Source: Myxococcales bacterium (GTDB taxonomy: Bacteria; Myxococcota_A; Polyangia; Haliangiales; Haliangiaceae). Taken from it: DNA of 64,000 nt. The notes beneath the pieces were generated by a model. That model saw nothing but the letters and a program-made list of their open reading frames with translations. It did not search any database and was not told the DNA's origin. A program made the translations under genes and the position numbers. Position 1 is the stretch's first letter, and each line of letters starts with the position of its first letter. This document shows positions 53,641-61,978 of the stretch, one piece after another. The stretch covers positions 558,001-622,000 of the forward strand of contig JADJUF010000037.1 in NCBI GenBank assembly GCA_016717005.1, read 5' to 3'.

Positions 53641-54359
53641 CCGACCAGCGCCTCCGCGCGCGACCACACCACCGCGGCGGTGACCTCGTCGTCGCCGCGC
53701 ACGGTCAGCACCACCGGCCCGCCGCGCTCGTCGACCGCGATGTGGCTGTGCGCCAGCATGCTGGGGTCGTAGGCCATGTACGTCGCCGGGTAGCCGAGCG
53801 TGGCCATGCGTGCGCGGTGGCAGAGGAGCGCCTGCCGCAGGTAGTCGGCGTCGAGGCCGCGGACCCGCTTGAACGTGACGCGGGCGCCGACCACGCGGTC
53901 GTCCTCGCGGTACGGCTCGACGCTGGCGATGTCGTCGCGGTGGAACAGCGGCGTGTGCGTGAGCTCGTCGTCGACGAGGATTGCGCAAAACGTGCGCTCG
54001 ACGTCGACGAGGGTGCGCGCGATTGCGCGGTGCTCACGGGCCTCTGTGCGCAGGCGCTCGGCCGCCGCCTCATGCTCGGCGCTGCCCTCCTGCTCGACGC
54101 TCCAGCACGGGACCCAGCGCGTCACCGGCTCGCCGCCGGTGGTGGTCTGATCGGACAGGGCGCGATCGCCGCACGCGTAGCCGCCCGACCCGCTCCGGCG
54201 GGCCTCGTTGGCGGCGCGCTCGTGCGCGGCGGCGGCGCGGTCGTGGGCCGCGGCCTCGTCCATGTGCGCTCGGTAGCTCTGGGGCTTCTCCGGCGCGGGC
54301 GCAGGGCGCGCGCAGGCGACGATGGCGAGGGCTGCGACGGTTGCGAACTTGGCCCACAT
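53631..54359 (-). CDS. Lipoprotein with N-terminal helical region
   Basis: 242 residues. The signal peptide MWAKFATVAALAIVAC ends at a lipobox (Cys16). A His/Ala-rich helical stretch (MDEAAAHDRAAAAHERAANEARR) probably forms a coiled coil, followed by a compact alpha/beta domain (VERTFCAILVDDELTHTPLFHRDDIASVEPYREDDRVVGARVTFKRV). I do not recognise the family. ATG 54359 is the only start giving a lipoprotein signal. It is divergent from the sigma-factor gene, with 226 bases between starts. Confidence 0.75.
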   Translation of the reverse strand: MWAKFATVAALAIVACARPAPAPEKPQSYRAHMDEAAAHDRAAAAHERAANEARRSGSGGYACGDRALSDQTTTGGEPVTRWVPCWSVEQEGSAEHEAAAERLRTEAREHRAIARTLVDVERTFCAILVDDELTHTPLFHRDDIASVEPYREDDRVVGARVTFKRVRGLDADYLRQALLCHRARMATLGYPATYMAYDPSMLAHSHIAVDERGGPVVLTVRGDDEVTAAVVWSRAEALVGAR

Positions 54360-54585
54360 GTCCGTCGGTGTTGCATGGATGAGGCCAGGAGCAGGCCTCC
54401 CCGCCGCGCGTTGGGTCGCTCGCCCTCTCCGGCGCCGTGGGCGCGCTCGCAACCAGGCGGGACGGCTTCCAGCCCGCGGCGCTCAGAATCCCGTGCGACT
54501 TCCGCTGGCTAGCCGAATCGACAGGCCCGGCTAGGTTTCGGTCAACGGCGGAGGCCCGTCCGGGCACTCATGTCGGAGTCCCCCG

Positions 54586-55191
54586 GTGCCACTCGCGGAG
54601 CTGAGCCTGTCGATGCCGATCGTGAGCGTCGCCCCCGAGGGCGACCTGGACCTCGTGGCGCGCCTGCGCCGCGGGGACCGGATGGCCATCTCCGAGGCGT
54701 ACAGCGCCCACCACGCGCCGGTGCGCGCGTTCGCGCGCCGGCTCCTGGGCGACGACGCGGCCGCCGAGGACGTCGTCCACGACACGTTCATCGCGCTGCC
54801 GCGCACGGTCGCCAACTTCCGCGGCGCGTCGTCGCTGCGCAGCTTCGTGATCGGCGTGGCCGCCAACCGCGCCCGGCGCCACGTCCGCACCGTCGCCCGC
54901 CGTCGGCGCGCGATGGCGCGCCTGGCCGAGACCACCGCCGTGCGCGACGACCACGCGGTCGGACCCGATCACCTGGCGCAGCGCCGACGCCTGGCCGAGC
55001 GCCTGGCGCTGGCGCTCGATCAGCTCGCCCACGATCAGCGCGTCGCGTTCGTCCTGTGCGAGGTCGAGCAGCGCTCGGCGGTCGAGGTCGCGGTGATCCT
55101 GGCGGTGCCCGAGGGCACCGTGCGGTCGCGGGTGTTCCACGCGCGGCGCCGGCTGCGCGAGCTCCTGGCCGAGGAGGCGCCCCGTGGCTGA
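54586..55191 (+). CDS. ECF-type RNA polymerase sigma factor
   Basis: 201 residues. Region 2 is seen as AISEAYSAHHAPVRAFARRLLGDDAAAEDVVHDTF and NFRGASSLRSFVIGVAANRARRHVR; region 4 as LDQLAHDQRVAFVLCEVEQRSAVEVAVILAVPEGTVRSRVFHARRRLR. No other domain is present. It should direct polymerase to extracytoplasmic-stress-type promoters. GGAG (54575-54578) seven bases before GTG 54586 fixes the start; ATG 54613 is a weaker choice. The next gene overlaps by eight bases and encodes a membrane protein, a usual place for an anti-sigma factor. Confidence 0.92.
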   Translation: MPLAELSLSMPIVSVAPEGDLDLVARLRRGDRMAISEAYSAHHAPVRAFARRLLGDDAAAEDVVHDTFIALPRTVANFRGASSLRSFVIGVAANRARRHVRTVARRRRAMARLAETTAVRDDHAVGPDHLAQRRRLAERLALALDQLAHDQRVAFVLCEVEQRSAVEVAVILAVPEGTVRSRVFHARRRLRELLAEEAPRG

Positions 55192-56326
55192 TCCGCTCGA
55201 CCGGCTGCTGGATCAGGCGACCGCGGCGCTGCGCGACGAGGCCGAGGTCGGCGACGCGCCGGTCGAGGCGACGCGCCGGCGCGTGCTGGCGTCGGTGAGC
55301 GAGCGCCCCCGCGCCCGGCGCTGGCGGGTCGGGCTGACGGTGTTCGCGTTCGCGCTGTCGGGCGCGACCTTGTCGTGGGCGGCGGCGACCGGGCGCATCG
55401 ACGCGGCGCTCGAGCAACTGGGCATGACCTCGAGGCCGCGGCGGCCGGTGCTCGACCGCGCGACGATCGCGCCGACGCCGTCGCTGTCGATCGCGCCGAT
55501 GCCGGCGCCGACCGCGCCGTCGGAGCCGACGATCGCATCGGCGCCGTCGGGCACATCGCCGCCGTCGGGCGCATCGCCATCGGGCGCATCGCCGCCGTCG
55601 GGCGCATCGGCGCCGTCGGGCACACCCGCGCCGTCGGGCGCATCGCCGCCGTCGGGCGCATCGGCGCCGTCGGGCACACCCGCGCCGTCGGGCGCATCGC
55701 CGTCGTCGGGCGCATCGCCGTCGGGCGCATCGTCGCCGTCGGGCGCATCGCCGTCGGGCGCATCGCCGCCGTCGGGCGCATCGCCGTCGGGCGCATCGCC
55801 GCCGTCGGGCGCATCGCCGCCGTCGGGCGCATCGCCGCCGTCGGGCGCATCGCCGTCGGGCGCATCGCCGCCGTCGGGCGCATCGCCGCCGTCGGGCGCA
55901 TCGCCGTCGGGCGCACCCGCGCCGTCGGGCACACCCGCGCCGTCGGGCGCATCGCCGTCGGTCCCTTCGACAACCGCGACGGCGCGCCCGCAGCCGACGG
56001 CGCGCCCGCAGCCGACGGCGCGCCCGGCGGCACAAGCGATCGACGTCGCCGCCGACCTCGCCGCCTACCGCCGCGCCCACGCGCTGCACTTCCGCGGCGG
56101 CGCTGCGGCCGACGCGCTCGCCGCGTGGGACGCGTACCTGGCGGAGTTTCCGGCGGGCCGCTTCACCGCCGAGGCGCGCTACAATCGCGCGATCATGCTG
56201 GTGCGGCTGGACCGTCGAGCCGACGCCCGCGCGGCGCTGGCGCCGTTCGCGGCCGGCCAGGTCGAGGGCGGCTATCGGCAGCGCGAGGCCACCGAGCTGC
56301 GCGACGCGCTGGCGCCGACGCCGTGA
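55184..56326 (+). CDS. Membrane protein with PSGA repeats and TPR-like C-terminus (possible anti-sigma factor)
   Basis: 380 residues. The cytoplasmic N-terminus (about 1-45, PLDRLLDQATAALRDEAEVG) is followed by one membrane helix (VGLTVFAFALSGATLSWAAA), a roughly 150-residue low-complexity stretch of PSGASP/PSGTPAP repeats, and a C-terminal TPR-like domain (ALHFRGGAAADALAAWDAYLAEFPAGRFTAEARYNRAIM) resembling CpoB/YbgF. The GTG 55184 start overlaps the sigma gene by eight bases. Position and topology suggest it controls the sigma factor, but no zinc-binding anti-sigma motif (HxxxCxxC) is present. The repeat should be a periplasmic spacer. Confidence 0.8.
   Translation: MADPLDRLLDQATAALRDEAEVGDAPVEATRRRVLASVSERPRARRWRVGLTVFAFALSGATLSWAAATGRIDAALEQLGMTSRPRRPVLDRATIAPTPSLSIAPMPAPTAPSEPTIASAPSGTSPPSGASPSGASPPSGASAPSGTPAPSGASPPSGASAPSGTPAPSGASPSSGASPSGASSPSGASPSGASPPSGASPSGASPPSGASPPSGASPPSGASPSGASPPSGASPPSGASPSGAPAPSGTPAPSGASPSVPSTTATARPQPTARPQPTARPAAQAIDVAADLAAYRRAHALHFRGGAAADALAAWDAYLAEFPAGRFTAEARYNRAIMLVRLDRRADARAALAPFAAGQVEGGYRQREATELRDALAPTP
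55545..55960 (+). repeat. Interlaced 12- and 15-base in-frame repeats
   Basis: About 30 copies of gtcgggcgcatcgcc with or without an extra ccg codon encode the PSGAS(P) tract of the membrane protein. The mixture of 12- and 15-base units keeps the frame open on all six frames, which creates long spurious open frames on the other strand. Confidence 0.9.
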
Positions 56327-56357
56327 ACGGTCCGGACGCGAGCGGAGACGCACGATC

Positions 56358-58007
56358 ATGACCGCCCCCTCGCTCCGCTCCTCCTGCGTCGCGTTCGTCG
56401 GCGCGCTCGCGGCGTCCGCCGTCGACGCGCGCGGCGACGACGCACCCGCCCCCCCGCCCCCTGTCATCGCTGCGCCCGCGTCGGTCACCGACGCGTTGAT
56501 CCTCCGGATCCGCGGCGTCGCCGATCGCCCCGCGCTCGCCGCCGCCGTCGCCGCCGAGCTGGGTGTGCCGGTCGCGCTCGCCGCCGAGGGCGCGCCGTGC
56601 GCCGCGCCGTGCGTCGACGTCGTCGTCGACGATCGCGCGCGCGCCACGATCGTGATGGTGCTGGCCGGCGATCGGTACGCGCGCACGATCGAGCTGCCGG
56701 CGGCGGCCGCGGCCGCGGCCGAGGTGGTCGCGCTGGTGGTCGGCAACCTGGCGCGCGACCAGGCCGGCGACCTGCTGGCCGCGCTGGCCGCGCCGGTCAC
56801 GACGCCCGACGCGGTCGCGGCCCCGCCCGCCCCGTTCGACGGCAGGCTCGGCAGCGACGCGCCAGCCGCGCCGGTGCTCGCGCCGTCGGCCGCGCCGATG
56901 CCCGCGCCGACCGCCGCGCCCGCGCCGACGCCGGGCCCGCGCCTCGCGACCCACGCCGGCGTCGGCCTGGTGCCGCCGCTGGCGTTCGACGTCGAGCGGC
57001 GCCACGGCCCCGGCGGCGTGACGATCGATCTGGTCGTCGGCGGGCGCCGGCGCCTGGCGTCGTTCAACGTCGCCGGCGTGGCCAGCGTGGTCACCGAGGA
57101 CGTCACCGGCACGCAGATCGGCGGCGCGCTCACCACCGCCGGCTCGGTGCGCGGCAGCCAGATCGCCGGCGCGATCGCCGCGGCCGGTCCGGTGCGCGGC
57201 ACCCAGATCGCCGGCGCGATCGCCGCGGCCGGTCCGGTGCGCGGCACCCAGATCGCCGGCGCGATCACCGTGGCCAAGGCCGTCGACGGCGCCCAGCTCG
57301 CCGGCGCGGTCGCGGTCGCCGGACGCGACGTCCGCGGCGCCCAGGTCGCCGGCGCGGTCGCGATCGCCGGCGGCGCGGTCGACACCCAGGTCGCCGGCGC
57401 GGTCAACGTCGCCGGCCGGGTCCGCGGCCTCCAGGTCGCCGGCGCGGTCAACGTCGCCGGGCGCGTCGACGGGGTCCAGGTCGGCGTCGTCAACGTCGCC
57501 GGCAGCGGCGACGGCGTGTCGATCGGCCTGCTCAACGTCGTCCGCGGCGGCCGGACCGAGGTCGAGGCCACGGTCGACCAGCAGCGGATCGGCGCGGTCG
57601 TGCTGCGCCACGGCAGCTCGCGGTGGCACAACGTCTACGGCGTCGGCGGCCACCTCGACGGCGGCCTGACCGACCGCACGGTCGACGAGCGCGACGTGTG
57701 GATGTACGGCCTGGGCATGGGCCCGAGCTGGCGGCGTGGCGCGACCACCTTCGATCTCGAGGCGATGGCCTGGCACGTGGTCTACGGCGGCGAGTTCGGC
57801 GACGAGCTCGACCTGCTCAACCAGCTGCGCCTGGTGGTCGGCCACCGCGTCGGCCCGGCCGCGGTGGTCGTCGGCGCCGCGGTCAACGTCTACGTGACCT
57901 CGGACCCGACCCGCGATCGCATCGACGCGCGCCGCATGACGACGCCCGGCGACGACGGCGTGCGCGTGCAGGTGTGGCCGACCGCGTTCGTCGGCGTGCG
58001 GCTGTGA
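56358..58007 (+). CDS. Exported protein with beta-solenoid surface repeats (LA_2272-like)
   Basis: 549 residues. It has a signal peptide (SSCVAFVGALAASAVDARG), a small alpha/beta domain (about 45-150) with two Cys, a Pro/Ala-rich linker, and then about a dozen repeats of VRGTQIAGAIAAAGPVRGTQIAGA and VDGVQVGVVNVAG pattern (about 235-390), as in LA_2272-type surface repeats. The last 150 residues look like an outer-membrane barrel fragment (VYGVGGHLDGG, YGLGMGPSWRRG, VGHRVGPAAVVVGAAVNVYV). It is likely cell-surface exposed. It follows the sigma/membrane-protein pair by 31 bases and is probably in the same operon. Confidence 0.78.
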   Translation: MTAPSLRSSCVAFVGALAASAVDARGDDAPAPPPPVIAAPASVTDALILRIRGVADRPALAAAVAAELGVPVALAAEGAPCAAPCVDVVVDDRARATIVMVLAGDRYARTIELPAAAAAAAEVVALVVGNLARDQAGDLLAALAAPVTTPDAVAAPPAPFDGRLGSDAPAAPVLAPSAAPMPAPTAAPAPTPGPRLATHAGVGLVPPLAFDVERRHGPGGVTIDLVVGGRRRLASFNVAGVASVVTEDVTGTQIGGALTTAGSVRGSQIAGAIAAAGPVRGTQIAGAIAAAGPVRGTQIAGAITVAKAVDGAQLAGAVAVAGRDVRGAQVAGAVAIAGGAVDTQVAGAVNVAGRVRGLQVAGAVNVAGRVDGVQVGVVNVAGSGDGVSIGLLNVVRGGRTEVEATVDQQRIGAVVLRHGSSRWHNVYGVGGHLDGGLTDRTVDERDVWMYGLGMGPSWRRGATTFDLEAMAWHVVYGGEFGDELDLLNQLRLVVGHRVGPAAVVVGAAVNVYVTSDPTRDRIDARRMTTPGDDGVRVQVWPTAFVGVRL

Positions 58008-58141
58008 GCTGACCGCGCGCCGGCGCGCACGTCGGCGCCGGGCACGCAGGTTGCTTCTGGTTGGTCGCGGAGGTCGCATGGACGCGAGACCTGCACGCAC
58101 ACCTCGACGGCGCCGCGACCACCTCGACCCGGGGGCCGATC

Positions 58142-58786
58142 GTGGCTGACGTGGCGGTCGCGCTGGCCCTGGCGGCGGCGAGCGTCGGCGCGCTGCACGC
58201 GCTCGCGCCCGATCACTGGCTGCCGATCGCGGCGGTCGGCCGCGGCCAGGGCTGGTCGGTCGGGCGCACGGCCCGGATCGCGCTCCTGTGCGGCGTCGGG
58301 CACGTCACCGTGTCGGTCATCCTCGGGCTGGTCGGGCTCGCGACCGGGCGCGGCGTGGTCGAGGCCCTCGGCGACCGCACCGCCGCGGTGTCGGGGCTGC
58401 TGCTGATCGGCTTCGGCGTCGCCTACGCGGTCTGGGGCATGCGCCACGCCCGCGCGCACCTGCACGGCCACCACCATCACCACTACGACCACGTCCACGC
58501 CCCGGCGCGGGTCAGCGCGTGGACCTTGTTCGCGATCTACTGCGCCGACCCGTGCGTCGCGGTGATCCCGATCCTGTTCGCCGCGGCGTCGCTGTCGGCG
58601 ACCGCCACCGTCGTCATCGTCGTCGTGTACGAGGTCGCGACGATCGCGACGATGGTCGGCCTCACCGCGCTGGCCCGGGTCGGGTCGCGCCTGGTCGGCG
58701 GTCCGCGGACCGAGCGCTGGGCCGACGGCGCCGCCGGCGCGACCATCGCCGCGACCGGGATCGCGGTGGCGTTGCTCGGCTGGTGA
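58142..58786 (+). CDS. Nickel/cobalt-transporter-like membrane protein
   Basis: 214 residues with six membrane helices. The first helix ends in ALHALAPDHWLPIAAVGRGQGWS, with the H-x5-D-H arrangement of NiCoT/UreH-type metal transporters, followed by GVGHVTVSVILGLVG. A cytoplasmic or outer loop is rich in His (HARAHLHGHHHHHYDHVH), typical of metal binding. It probably moves Ni, Co or a related ion out of or into the cytoplasm. GTG 58142 is chosen because the conserved first helix begins there; a TTG at 58061 would add a 27-residue extension without recognisable features. Confidence 0.78.
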   Translation: MADVAVALALAAASVGALHALAPDHWLPIAAVGRGQGWSVGRTARIALLCGVGHVTVSVILGLVGLATGRGVVEALGDRTAAVSGLLLIGFGVAYAVWGMRHARAHLHGHHHHHYDHVHAPARVSAWTLFAIYCADPCVAVIPILFAAASLSATATVVIVVVYEVATIATMVGLTALARVGSRLVGGPRTERWADGAAGATIAATGIAVALLGW

Positions 58787-58914
58787 TGCGCAACCGCTGC
58801 CGCGCGCGCAGATGATCGACGCAACCCCTGCACTCGATCGCGACCGCGAGGCCCGAACGCGCCGGCCGCGCGCGGCCTCGGCGTGGCACGTGTGGTGCAG
58901 CCAGCTAGACCACC

Positions 58915-59274
58915 ATGGCGCCCGTGGCACCTCCCGGCGTCCCGACGCTGGACCCGGACCTCGCGCTGCTGCTCGCGACCGAGCGGCGGCTCGAGGACGC
59001 GCTCGCCCAAGCCCGGGCCGACGCTGACGCGGGCCGCGCCGCCGCGGTGGCGGCGATCGCGACCGCCGACGCCGACGCCGAGCGCGAGCTCGAGGCCGCG
59101 CGCGGCGCCGTGGCCGATCAGGTGGCCGGGGAGGCCGGGGCACGGAGCGCGGCGATCGAGGCCGCGGCCCGGGCCGAGGTGGCCAGCTGGACCGCGCTCG
59201 AGGGCACCGCGCTGACCGCCGCCGCCGACCAGCTGCGAACGCGCCTGGGCGCGCTGATCGTGGAGGCGTCGTGA
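58915..59274 (+). CDS. ntpF: V-type ATPase peripheral-stalk subunit (G/H-like)
   Basis: 119 residues, a single long Ala/Glu/Arg-rich helix (LALLLATERRLEDALAQARADADAGRAAAVAAIATADADAEREL) as in the G/H (AhaH, NtpF) stalk subunit that pairs with subunit E. Identification rests mainly on its place as first gene of the operon, overlapping subunit I by four bases (GTGA at 59271). The order of the seven genes is the same as the Enterococcus hirae ntpF-I-K-E-C-G-A series. Confidence 0.8.
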   Translation: MAPVAPPGVPTLDPDLALLLATERRLEDALAQARADADAGRAAAVAAIATADADAERELEAARGAVADQVAGEAGARSAAIEAAARAEVASWTALEGTALTAAADQLRTRLGALIVEAS

Positions 59275-61142
59275 TCATCCCGATGACCCGCGTCCGGGTG
59301 ATCGGACGCCGCGCCGAGCTGCCCCGCACGCTGGCGGCGTTGCAGGACGTCGGCACGCTGCACCTGACCGCGCCCGCCGCGACGATGACGCCGCACGCGC
59401 CCACGCCGCTCGAGCGGCGTCGCCAGCGTCACCTGACCCGGGCGCTGGCCGACGTCGACGCCGCCCTGGCCAGCCTCGCGACGCTCGGCGCCGAGGTGCC
59501 CGAGGTCGCCGCGACCGCGCCGGTGGGCCTCGCGCGCGCGGCCTGGTGCGCGGCCCGGGTGCGCCGGCGCGCCGCCGCGCTGGTCGCCGAGTGGCAGGCC
59601 CGCACCGACGAGCGCGACGCCCTGCGCGCGTTCGCGCCGCTGTTCACCGACCTCGAGGCCCTGCTCGGCGACGCCCACGCGCACCACCGCTTCACCGTGC
59701 ACCTGCTGCGCCTCCGCGACGGCGCGATGATCAAGCGCCTGCGCGAGGTCCTCGACCGCGTGCTGGGCGAGCACGACCTGCGCGCCCGCGCGCTGCCCGG
59801 CGGGGAGGTCGCGCTGTTGCTGCTCGCGCCGACCGGGCGCGCCGCCGACGTCGAACGCCTGCTGGTCGAGGCCGCGGTCGAGTCGGCGCCGGTGCCGCTG
59901 GCGCTGGGCGGCGGCAGCCTGCGCGAGGCGCTGGCGCGGCTGCGGCCGCGGCTGGCCGAGGTCGAGGCGCGGCTGGCGCAGATCGCCGACGAGGTCGCGG
60001 CGCTCGCGGGCCGCGACGGCCCGACCCTGACCGCGGCGCGGCGCGCGCTCCGCGACGCGCTGGCCGAGCTCGACGCGCGGGCGCTGGCCGGCGAGACCCC
60101 GCGGGCGTTCGTGCTCGAGGGCTGGACGCCGGCGCGGACCGCCCCGGCGTTGATCGCGCGGCTCCGGCAGGACGTGCCCGAGGTGTCGGCGGTCGAGGTC
60201 GCCCACGACACCTGGCGCCACAGCGGCGCGCCGGTCGTGCTGACCAACCCGCCGATCTTCGAGCCGTTCGAGCGCCTGACCGCGATGCTGCCGCTGCCGC
60301 GCTACGGCTCGGTCGATCCGACGCCGTTCGTCGCGGTGTTCTTCCCGATGCTGTTCGGGCTGATCGTCGGCGACATCGGCTACGGCGCGCTGGTCGCGGT
60401 GATCGCGCTGGTGCTGTGGCGGCGCGGGCGCCAGCCCGGCCTGGCCCACGACCTCGCGCGCATCGCCGCCGCGGTCGCGGCCTACACGATCATCTTCGGC
60501 GCGCTGTTCGGCGAGCTGTTCGGCGATCTCGGGCTGCGCGCGTTCGGGCTGCGGCCGCTGTGGATGGATCGCCACGCGTCGATCATGCCGTTCCTCGGCC
60601 TGGCGGTGTCGATCGGCCTGGTCCACCTGGTGCTCGGCCTGGTCACGGCCGCGGTCGCGCGCCGCCACCACCCGCGCGAGGCGGCCGGGCGCGGGCTGGC
60701 GGCGCTGATGCTGGTCCTGGTCGGCGTGACGCTGGCGGCGCTGCTCGAGCTGCTGCCGTCGGTGCTGTTCACGCCCGCGCTGGTCGTGCTGCTGGTCGCG
60801 TTCCCGGTGCTGGTCGTGCTCGAGGGCGCGACCGCGCTGCTCGAGCTGATCACCACGCTCGGCCACGTGCTGTCGTACGCGCGCGTGATGGCGCTGGGCA
60901 CCGCGTCGGTGATGCTGGCGATGGTCGCCAACCGCATGGTCGGCGCGTTCGGCGGCGCCGTGATCGGCGTGCTGTTCGCGCTGGTGTTCCACCTCGTGAA
61001 CTTCGCGATCGCGATGTTCAGCCCGACCATCCACGTGCTGCGGCTCCACTACGTCGAGTTCTTCGGCACGTTCTTCGACCCGGGTGGCGACCCGTACCGG
61101 CCGTTCGCGCACTGGCACCCTCAACCCGTCCCGGAGCCCTAG
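59271..61142 (+). CDS. ntpI: V-type ATPase subunit I (a-subunit)
   Basis: 623 residues. The N-terminal half is cytoplasmic and helical (MTRVRVIGRRAELPRTLAALQDVGTLHL). The C-terminal half has seven or eight membrane helices, including FFPMLFGLIVGDIGYGAL and the LGHVLSYARVMALGTASVML helix that carries the essential Arg facing the rotor ring. The C-terminal HVLRLHYVEFFGTFFDPGGDPYRPF is characteristic. It forms the ion half-channels and holds the stator. GTG 59271 overlaps the ntpF stop. The stop is followed within a few bases by the ribosome site of the K gene. Confidence 0.93.
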   Translation: MIIPMTRVRVIGRRAELPRTLAALQDVGTLHLTAPAATMTPHAPTPLERRRQRHLTRALADVDAALASLATLGAEVPEVAATAPVGLARAAWCAARVRRRAAALVAEWQARTDERDALRAFAPLFTDLEALLGDAHAHHRFTVHLLRLRDGAMIKRLREVLDRVLGEHDLRARALPGGEVALLLLAPTGRAADVERLLVEAAVESAPVPLALGGGSLREALARLRPRLAEVEARLAQIADEVAALAGRDGPTLTAARRALRDALAELDARALAGETPRAFVLEGWTPARTAPALIARLRQDVPEVSAVEVAHDTWRHSGAPVVLTNPPIFEPFERLTAMLPLPRYGSVDPTPFVAVFFPMLFGLIVGDIGYGALVAVIALVLWRRGRQPGLAHDLARIAAAVAAYTIIFGALFGELFGDLGLRAFGLRPLWMDRHASIMPFLGLAVSIGLVHLVLGLVTAAVARRHHPREAAGRGLAALMLVLVGVTLAALLELLPSVLFTPALVVLLVAFPVLVVLEGATALLELITTLGHVLSYARVMALGTASVMLAMVANRMVGAFGGAVIGVLFALVFHLVNFAIAMFSPTIHVLRLHYVEFFGTFFDPGGDPYRPFAHWHPQPVPEP

Positions 61143-61153
61143 GAGATGTAGCC

Positions 61154-61372
61154 ATGGACGTCCTGTGGATCAGCCTCGGCGCCGCGCTCGCGATCACCGG
61201 CAGCGCGTTCGCCACCGCGTGGGCCCAGTCCCGCATCGGCGCCGCGGCCGCGGCCGCGCTCGCCGAGAAACCCGAGCTGCGCACCACGGCGGTGCTGCTG
61301 GTCGCGATCCCCGAGACGATGGTGATCCTGGGGTTCGTGATCGCCGTGCTGATCGTGCTGCGCAACGGCTGA
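61154..61372 (+). CDS. ntpK: V-type ATPase rotor-ring subunit K (single hairpin)
   Basis: 72 residues forming one hairpin of two helices (VLWISLGAALAITGSAFATAWA and TAVLLVAIPETMVILGFVIAVLIVL), with the ion-carrying Glu in AIPETM. This is half the size of the four-helix NtpK of Enterococcus and like the short ring subunits of Thermus and many archaea. A Gln typical of sodium sites in the first helix is not evident, so protons are the likelier ion (inference). AGGAG (61141-61145) precedes ATG 61154. Confidence 0.9.
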   Translation: MDVLWISLGAALAITGSAFATAWAQSRIGAAAAAALAEKPELRTTAVLLVAIPETMVILGFVIAVLIVLRNG

Positions 61373-61381
61373 GGCGGCGCC

Positions 61382-61978
61382 ATGGCGATCGACGAGCTCA
61401 TCAGCGCGCTCGAGCGCGAGGCCGCCGCCGAGGTGGCCGCGCTGGCCGCGGCCGCGCGCGCCGACGCCGCGCGCCTGCGCACCGACGCCGCCGCGCGCCG
61501 GACCGCGCGCCGGACCGCGCTGCTCGCGCGCTGTCGGGCCGAGCACCAGGCGGCGGCCGACGCCGCGCTCGCCGCGACCGCGCGCCAGGCCCGGCGCGAC
61601 GTGCTGACCGCGCGCGCCGCCGCGCTCGATCGGCTCGAGGCCTGCATCGGCGCGTCGCTGCCCGCGCTGCTGCGCGGCGCCGACGGCGACCGCGTGCTCG
61701 ACGCGCTGGTCGCCGGGTTGGTGGCCGCCGCCGGCGACCGCGCGCGGGTGCGGTGCGCGCCCGCGCTGGTCGAGGGCGTCCGCGCGCGCCTGGCCGCGCA
61801 CCCCGCGCTGGAGGTCGAGGCCGACCCGACGGTGATCGGCGGCGCCATCGGCGAGCGCGCCGGCGGCCGGGTCGTCGTCGACGCGACGCTCGGGTCGCTG
61901 CTCGCGCGCATGTGGCCGCGGCTGCGCCTCGAGGCGCAGCCGGTCGCGGCCCCGGTCCCCACGGAGGTGTCGTCATGA
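61382..61978 (+). CDS. ntpE: V-type ATPase subunit E
   Basis: 198 residues. The N-terminal half is a long Ala/Arg helix (ALEREAAAEVAALAAAARADAARLRTDAAARR) that pairs with the G/H subunit; the C-terminal half is a globular alpha/beta domain (RVRCAPALVEGVRARLAAHPALEVEADPTVIGGAIGERAGGRVVVDATLGSLLARMWPRLR), the recognisable part of subunit E. It is part of the peripheral stalk that stops the head turning. ATG 61382 follows K by nine bases; the stop overlaps the C start (ATGA). Confidence 0.88.
   Translation: MAIDELISALEREAAAEVAALAAAARADAARLRTDAAARRTARRTALLARCRAEHQAAADAALAATARQARRDVLTARAAALDRLEACIGASLPALLRGADGDRVLDALVAGLVAAAGDRARVRCAPALVEGVRARLAAHPALEVEADPTVIGGAIGERAGGRVVVDATLGSLLARMWPRLRLEAQPVAAPVPTEVSS

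Noticed and set aside
55213..55932. Minus-strand gene made of PDGDAPDGG repeats
   Set aside because: It is the antisense reading of the PSGA tract; the plus-strand frame has a start coupled to the sigma gene, a membrane helix and a folded C-terminal domain.
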